Translations under genes and position numbers: made by a program
Shown: positions 59,859-64,000 of the stretch, piece after piece
How the letters are laid out: each line of letters opens with the position of its first letter
How positions within the stretch are numbered: position 1 is the first letter of the stretch
Notes under the pieces: model-generated
Told to the model about the DNA's origin: nothing
What the model saw: only the letters and a program-made list of their open reading frames with translations
The model's database searches: none
From: Burkholderiaceae bacterium 16
GTDB lineage: Bacteria; Pseudomonadota; Gammaproteobacteria; Burkholderiales; Burkholderiaceae
Length of the DNA: 64,000 bases
Direction: 5' to 3'
Assembly: GCA_000955785.1 (NCBI GenBank)
Contig: JYOD01000004.1
Location: forward strand, 1 to 64,000

Positions 59859-60902
59859 ATGTCCCGCAGCCGGCCGTTCTCATCGCCGCGCATGGCGACC
59901 CCGGCCGCGCCTGCCCGCAAGCGCCGGGCCTGGGCCTCGCCACCCTGGCTGCAGCGCCAGCGCCCGCCCCGGCAAGGCGTGGTGACGCTCGACCGCCGCC
60001 ACTTGTATATCCTGCCCAGCCGCGCCGGCCTGGGCTTCGCGGTGTTGCTGCTGGCCATGTTGCTGACCTCGCTGAACTACAACATCAGCCTGGGCTTCGC
60101 ACTCACCTTCCTGCTCGGCGGCATCGGCATGGCCTGCATGTGGCACGCCTACCGCAACCTGCTCGACATGACGGTCGCCGGCGCCGGCGCGGAGCCAGCG
60201 TTTGCCGGCGAGCCCGCGGCCTTCAGCCTGCGCATCGCCGGCATTGCCGGCACAGACGCACCGGTACGCATCGGTGTCGAGGCAAGCCTGCCACCCCGGG
60301 CCGGAGCGCTGCCGGCAAGCCTGAGCCTGGCCCGGGATGCAAGCGGCCTGCTCACGCTGCATCTGCCCACCAGCCGGCGCGGCTGGCTGGCGCTGCCACG
60401 CGTCACGTTGTCGAGCCGTTTTCCTTTTGGCCTGTTCTGCGTATGGAGTCATGCCGACCTGCCGCTGGTCGCGTTGGTCTACCCGCAGCCAGAAGCTGGC
60501 GCACCGCCGCTGCCGTTCGCCGCGCATCCCGACGACGATGGCGTGGCGTCCCTGCCGTCGGACGATGGCATAGACCAGTTGCGGCGCTACCGCAGCGGCG
60601 ACCCGCTGCATCGCATCGCCTGGAAACATAGCGCGCGCACCGGCCGCTGGCTGAGCCGCACCGGGCAGGCAGGCAGCCAACCCGCGTGCTGGCTGGACTG
60701 GCAGGCGCTGCCGCCGGCGCTGGCCACCGAGGCGCGGCTTTCGCGCCTGTGCGCCTGGGTGCTGGCCTCGGGCGATACGATGGAAATCGGGTTACGCCTG
60801 CCCGGCGTGGAAATACCGCCCGGCCGCGGCGGCGCGCATCGCCGCGCCTGCCTCGAAGCCCTGGCGCTGTGGCCGGACCGTTCCGGGCAAGGTGCTCGGT
60901 GA
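59859..60902 (+). CDS. DUF58-domain membrane protein
   Basis: 347 residues: a basic N-terminus, two hydrophobic helices about 60-105 (LGFAVLLLAMLLTSLNYNISLGFALTFLLGGIGMACMWHAYRNL), and a DUF58 domain in the C-terminal half with the diagnostic DGIDQLRRYRSGDPLHRIAWKHSARTG segment. DUF58 proteins are regularly encoded with MoxR ATPases and may be their clients, of von Willebrand-type fold. ATG 59859. The stop overlaps the GTG of the next gene by 4 bp (GTGA), showing translational coupling. Confidence 0.92.
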   Translation: MSRSRPFSSPRMATPAAPARKRRAWASPPWLQRQRPPRQGVVTLDRRHLYILPSRAGLGFAVLLLAMLLTSLNYNISLGFALTFLLGGIGMACMWHAYRNLLDMTVAGAGAEPAFAGEPAAFSLRIAGIAGTDAPVRIGVEASLPPRAGALPASLSLARDASGLLTLHLPTSRRGWLALPRVTLSSRFPFGLFCVWSHADLPLVALVYPQPEAGAPPLPFAAHPDDDGVASLPSDDGIDQLRRYRSGDPLHRIAWKHSARTGRWLSRTGQAGSQPACWLDWQALPPALATEARLSRLCAWVLASGDTMEIGLRLPGVEIPPGRGGAHRRACLEALALWPDRSGQGAR

Positions 60903-62929
60903 AGCCGGTGCCACGCACCCTCGCGCACGAGGAACATGGCTTGCTGCTGGGCCAGCTGGCGCTCGTGCTCGCGCCGCAGGCACGCAGCCTGCCAGTCACC
61001 ATCAGCGTCTTGCTGGTGTTGCTGATGAGCTGGCGCTGGCTGCTGTGGCGCCAGCGCGCGCCGTTGCCCTCGCGCCTGATGCTCGCGCTCATCGCCGGGC
61101 TGGTAATCCTGGTGGCGACCGCCTTGGTCTGGCAAGCCGGCGGCAACATGGGGCGCGACCTGTCGGTGGCGCTGCTGGGCGCCTTTGTCGTGCTCAAGCT
61201 GCTGGAGAGCCGCGTGCTGGCCGATGCCACGCTGGTGACCCAGCTTTGCTTTTACCTGCTGCTGAGCCTGTACCTGTTCGACCAGCCTTTCTGGCTGGCC
61301 TTGTATGGCCTTGCCATCGCCGCCTGGTTGCTGCGCAACTGGCTGTTCCTGGGCCATCCCGAGGCCCGCGGCTATCTCGCGGCATGGCCGCTGCTCGGCC
61401 GCCTGGTGTTGATCGGCCTGCCCTGGGCGCTGCTGCTGTTCGTCTTGTTCCCGCGCCTCGATCGCCCGCTGTGGCGGCTGCCGCAAGCCGAAACCGTGGC
61501 CGCCACCGGCATCAGCGACACCATGAGCCCGGGCAGCGTGAGCCAGCTGACACAGTCCACCGAAGTGGCGCTGCGCGCCGACGTGGAAGGGGAGCCGCTG
61601 CCCGCCAGCGCGCTGTATTGGCGAGCGCTGGTGCTGTGGCAATTCGATGGCAAGACCTGGCGGCCAGCGCCGTTGCGGCAACGGCATGCGCAGCCGGCAC
61701 CTGGCCTGCCGGCTGCTGACGAGGCACCGCCGTATACCAAAGACCTTGGCGAAACGGCGGGCAAGGCATCCGCTGGCAACAGCGTCAGCTACAACATCAC
61801 GCTCGAACCCAATCAGCACCAGTGGTTGTTCCTGCTTGACCGCGGCCAGGCGATCGATTCTGGTGCCGGTGCGGTAGTCAACGCCGACGGCGAGTTTTTC
61901 GCCCCCGATCCCATCGACCGGCGCTTGCGCTATCGCGCGCGTTCGGCCCCGGCCACGGCGCAGGCGCTCGATCTCCCGACGCGACAGCTGGCGCTGGCAC
62001 TACCGCCCGGCAATCCGCGCAGCCGGGCGCTGGCCACCGAATGGGCGGAGCAATACGCGGATCCCGCGCAGCGGGCGCGGGCCGCACTGCGCCTGTTCGC
62101 CGCGGCGCCATTCAGCTATACGCTGTCGCCCGCACCGCTTGGCCGCGAACAGGTCGACAGCTTCCTGTTCGACACCCGGCGAGGATTCTGCGAGCACTAC
62201 GCCAGCAGCTTTGTCTTCCTGATGCGCGGGGCCGGTGTGCCGGCGCGGGTGATCACCGGCTACCAGGGCGGAGAGTACAACCCGATCGGCGGCAACTACA
62301 TCGTGCGGCAGGCCGATGCCCATGCCTGGGCGGAGATCTGGCTGGAGGGGCGCGGCTGGGTGCGTGTCGATCCCACCAGCGCGGTGGCGCCCAGCCGTGT
62401 CGAACACGGCATCGACGCCGCGCTGGAGGCCAGCGAGATCGAAGCGCTGCGTGCGGTGCGGGATCCGGGCTGGATGCGCGACCTGCGCTGGGGCATGGAC
62501 GGCATGGTCTACACCTGGCAGCGCTGGGTGCTGCAATACGATCGCGACCAGCAGTCCCGCCTGATGCAGCAGCTCGGCATCGGCGACAGCTTGCCGCAGG
62601 CGTTGCTGGCCGGGCTGGCGACGCTGAGCTTGCTGGTACTCGTGCCACTTGTGCTCAGGCGCCGCCAGACCGATCCCGTCCAAGCCTTGTATGCCCGTTT
62701 CTGCCGCGACCTGGCGCGCCACGGGTGCGTGCGCGGGCCGGCGGAAGGACCGCAGGATTTTGCCGCGCGGGCCGCGCGCCGCCTCCCTGCCGCGGCGCAA
62801 GCGGTGCAGGACTTCAGCGAGCGCTACACCCGGCTGCGCTACGGCCGCCAGACCCCGGCGCTGCGTTCTGGCGAACTCGCGGGCCTGCGGCAAGCGTTGC
62901 GGCGGATGTCGCGACAGCTCGCACGCTGA
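60899..62929 (+). CDS. TgpA-type membrane transglutaminase-like protein
   Basis: 676 residues. Several membrane helices lie in residues 1-185 (SLPVTISVLLVLLMSWRWLL, LALIAGLVILVATALVW, VALLGAFVVLKLL, LCFYLLLSLYLF, LVLIGLPWALLLFVLF). A large periplasmic transglutaminase-like domain follows with catalytic C431 (GFCEHYASSFVFLMR), H475 (ADAHAWAE) and D491 (VDPTSA), then a final helix about 513-535 and a cytoplasmic tail. Homologue TgpA of Pseudomonas aeruginosa is essential there. GTG 60899 overlaps the DUF58 stop. Substrate unknown; probably envelope or peptidoglycan related. Confidence 0.93.
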   Translation: MKPVPRTLAHEEHGLLLGQLALVLAPQARSLPVTISVLLVLLMSWRWLLWRQRAPLPSRLMLALIAGLVILVATALVWQAGGNMGRDLSVALLGAFVVLKLLESRVLADATLVTQLCFYLLLSLYLFDQPFWLALYGLAIAAWLLRNWLFLGHPEARGYLAAWPLLGRLVLIGLPWALLLFVLFPRLDRPLWRLPQAETVAATGISDTMSPGSVSQLTQSTEVALRADVEGEPLPASALYWRALVLWQFDGKTWRPAPLRQRHAQPAPGLPAADEAPPYTKDLGETAGKASAGNSVSYNITLEPNQHQWLFLLDRGQAIDSGAGAVVNADGEFFAPDPIDRRLRYRARSAPATAQALDLPTRQLALALPPGNPRSRALATEWAEQYADPAQRARAALRLFAAAPFSYTLSPAPLGREQVDSFLFDTRRGFCEHYASSFVFLMRGAGVPARVITGYQGGEYNPIGGNYIVRQADAHAWAEIWLEGRGWVRVDPTSAVAPSRVEHGIDAALEASEIEALRAVRDPGWMRDLRWGMDGMVYTWQRWVLQYDRDQQSRLMQQLGIGDSLPQALLAGLATLSLLVLVPLVLRRRQTDPVQALYARFCRDLARHGCVRGPAEGPQDFAARAARRLPAAAQAVQDFSERYTRLRYGRQTPALRSGELAGLRQALRRMSRQLAR

Positions 62930-62947
62930 GGAACGTCGCCGCCCCAG

Positions 62948-62982
62948 TTAGTTTCATATGATATAGTTACTAATGAAACTAA
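62948..62982. promoter_or_regulatory. MarR-type operator with embedded promoter
   Basis: TTAGTTTCAT (62948-62957) and ATGAAACTAA (62973-62982) are perfect 10-bp inverted arms around an AT-rich centre that contains TATGAT (62957-62962) and the smaller dyad TAGTTACTA (62964-62972). It lies 54 bp before the marR start, the usual place for autoregulation. Confidence 0.65.
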
Positions 62983-63036
62983 ATGGCCGGGCGCAATCTG
63001 TTTCTGTTGCGCCCGGCATCACCTGATTCCCCCGCC

Positions 63037-63525
63037 ATGTCATTCGAAGACCGAATCGCCCGCTTCTGTGCCAGTCATCCGGAAGCACCGCGAGACCTCA
63101 TCCTGGCCTCCCGGCTCCTGATGCGCACCGCGCGCCTGCTGCGCAGCCACATCGACCGGGCGCTGGCGCCGTTCGAGCTGGACCTGCAGCAATACCTGGC
63201 GATCAGCATGCTCGCGACCGACGACAGCCAGCCCAGCTTGCCGTCCGAACTTGGCATCACGCTCGATGCCACGCGCACCCAGATGACCCGGCTGATGGAC
63301 GGCCTGGTGGCGCGTGGCCTTGTGCGGCGGCACGCCTCGGCACAGGACCGCCGCAGTACCGAACTCGTACTGACGGCCGCCGGACTGCACATGCTGGAGC
63401 GCGTCGCACCGGCCGTGCACGCTGCCTACGCCGAGGCCTGGGAGCCGTTGGGAGAAAGCGGCCTGGCCACCTCCACGCGCGCCCTGAGCCGCATGCACCA
63501 GAACCTGCTCAAGCTGGAACCATGA
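63037..63525 (+). CDS. MarR-family repressor of the adjacent efflux gene (EmrR/MprA-like)
   Basis: 162 residues with a MarR winged helix: LLRSHIDRALAPFELDLQQYLAISML, SLPSELGITLDATRTQMTRLMDGLVARGLVRRHASAQDRRSTELVLTAAG (read in pieces). ATG 63037 (MSFEDRIARF) is the natural start; ATG 62983 overlaps the operator. Its stop overlaps the start of the MFS gene (ATGA), so both are one operon, as in emrRAB-type systems. The dyad upstream supports autoregulation released by a drug-like ligand. Confidence 0.93.
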   Translation: MSFEDRIARFCASHPEAPRDLILASRLLMRTARLLRSHIDRALAPFELDLQQYLAISMLATDDSQPSLPSELGITLDATRTQMTRLMDGLVARGLVRRHASAQDRRSTELVLTAAGLHMLERVAPAVHAAYAEAWEPLGESGLATSTRALSRMHQNLLKLEP

Positions 63526-64000
63526 AAACAGCTTCCGCACTGCAGCCGCTGCGGCTGGGACTGCGCTGGCTGCGCCTGCTCAGCCACCGGCAGCGCCAGA
63601 CGCTGGTCATGCTGTTGCTCGCGCTCGCCACGTCAGTGGAATTCCTCGAGAACATCATGTTCGTGTTCGCATCGAGCCATATCGTCGGCGGCGTCGATGC
63701 CGACCCGCGCAGCTTCGCCCTGGTCCAGGCCGCCTACGCCGTGGGCAGCATGTTGATGATCCTTAAGCAACAATGGCTGGCTCAACGCTTTGGCTATCGC
63801 TATTACCTTACCGGCGCATTGCTGATCTTCATGGCGGGCTCGCTGGCGGCGGCCACCAGCTATTCGCTGCCACAGCTCGTTGGTGCGCGCTTTGTGCAAG
63901 GCGTCGGCGGCGGCGCGCTGTTTACCAGCTGCCGCATCCTGGTCAATGTGATGTTCGCGCCGGCAGACCGGCCGCGCGCCTCCCGCATCTTCATGCTCGG
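63522..64000 (+). CDS. Major facilitator superfamily transporter (3' part missing)
   Basis: 159 residues are visible and the gene runs off the right edge. At least three membrane helices can be seen: TLVMLLLALATSVEFLENIMFVF, YAVGSMLMILKQQW and YLTGALLIFMAGSLAAATSY, then VGARFVQGVGGGALFTSCRILV. R-F-V-Q-G-x-G-G-G is the MFS motif seen in DHA2 (EmrB-like) drug exporters. It is translationally coupled to marR, which supports a drug or toxic-compound efflux role. Confidence 0.82.
   Translation, partial: MKTASALQPLRLGLRWLRLLSHRQRQTLVMLLLALATSVEFLENIMFVFASSHIVGGVDADPRSFALVQAAYAVGSMLMILKQQWLAQRFGYRYYLTGALLIFMAGSLAAATSYSLPQLVGARFVQGVGGGALFTSCRILVNVMFAPADRPRASRIFML

Noticed and set aside
1-64000. CRISPR arrays, tRNA or rRNA genes, insertion sequences
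   Set aside because: I looked for spaced direct repeats, cloverleaf-like sequence and transposase ORFs and found none I could support.

Overview
The window is a dense, GC-rich stretch of a beta-proteobacterial replicon. Gene content points to Burkholderiaceae, most likely Cupriavidus or a close relative: three orphan Bug-type periplasmic receptors, a short H-NS with the Burkholderia/Ralstonia C-terminal DNA-binding motif, a pcaIJF set, several LysR regulators, and a Fiu/PiuA-type siderophore receptor beside a Sel1-repeat gene. The genus is inferred from gene content only. I saw no rRNA, tRNA, CRISPR array, insertion sequence or prophage.

Layout. (1) 1-7.1 kb is a chemotaxis/signalling block: an Aer-like PAS chemoreceptor cut by the window edge, CheW, a CheY-like receiver, an unrecognised 250-residue protein, an EAL protein with a degenerate GGDEF domain, and a transmembrane chemoreceptor. 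Two FliA-like promoters are visible. (2) 7.3-14.1 kb holds a flavin-reductase-like protein, H-NS, GalE, a tyrosine-recombinase-fold protein that has lost its catalytic residues, a SnoaL-like protein with a nitronate monooxygenase, a PadR regulator and a small unknown gene. (3) 14.3-19.0 kb carries pcaI-pcaJ-pcaF (last steps of the beta-ketoadipate pathway), an SDR and a Bug receptor, with a large inverted repeat upstream. (4) 19.4-26.9 kb has sbcDC, a YgiW-like OB-fold protein, a second Bug receptor and a divergent XRE regulator. (5) 27.1-32.9 kb has two tandem, highly similar Fiu-like TonB-dependent receptors, the first broken by a frameshift, then a Sel1-repeat protein and dodecin. (6) 33.1-37.0 kb has LysR, amidase and Bug genes.

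(7) 37.0-47.0 kb is the most coherent system: a carnitine-to-pyruvate cassette. It has a LysR regulator divergent from D-malate dehydrogenase (dmlA), an XRE regulator fused to two PAS domains, a BCCT transporter, the Rieske carnitine monooxygenase CntA, an aldehyde dehydrogenase, the reductase CntB and a porin. The order resembles E. coli dmlR-dmlA-yeaV-yeaW-yeaX, with an aldehyde dehydrogenase inserted between oxygenase and reductase. CntA-type chemistry on (R)-carnitine would give trimethylamine and (R)-malic semialdehyde; the aldehyde dehydrogenase would give (R)-malate, which is D-malate, and DmlA would decarboxylate it to pyruvate. A GTTAACC motif lies upstream of both the transporter and cntA.

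(8) 47.2-64.0 kb is mixed: SDR/LysR, a secreted NUC1 nuclease, dienelactone hydrolase, an acyl-CoA synthetase, a glycine-zipper lipoprotein, MarR, YggT, a small exported protein with repeated TDGA motifs, LysR and IclR regulators, a phytanoyl-CoA-dioxygenase-like protein, a MoxR-DUF58-transglutaminase operon, and a MarR-MFS efflux pair running off the right end.
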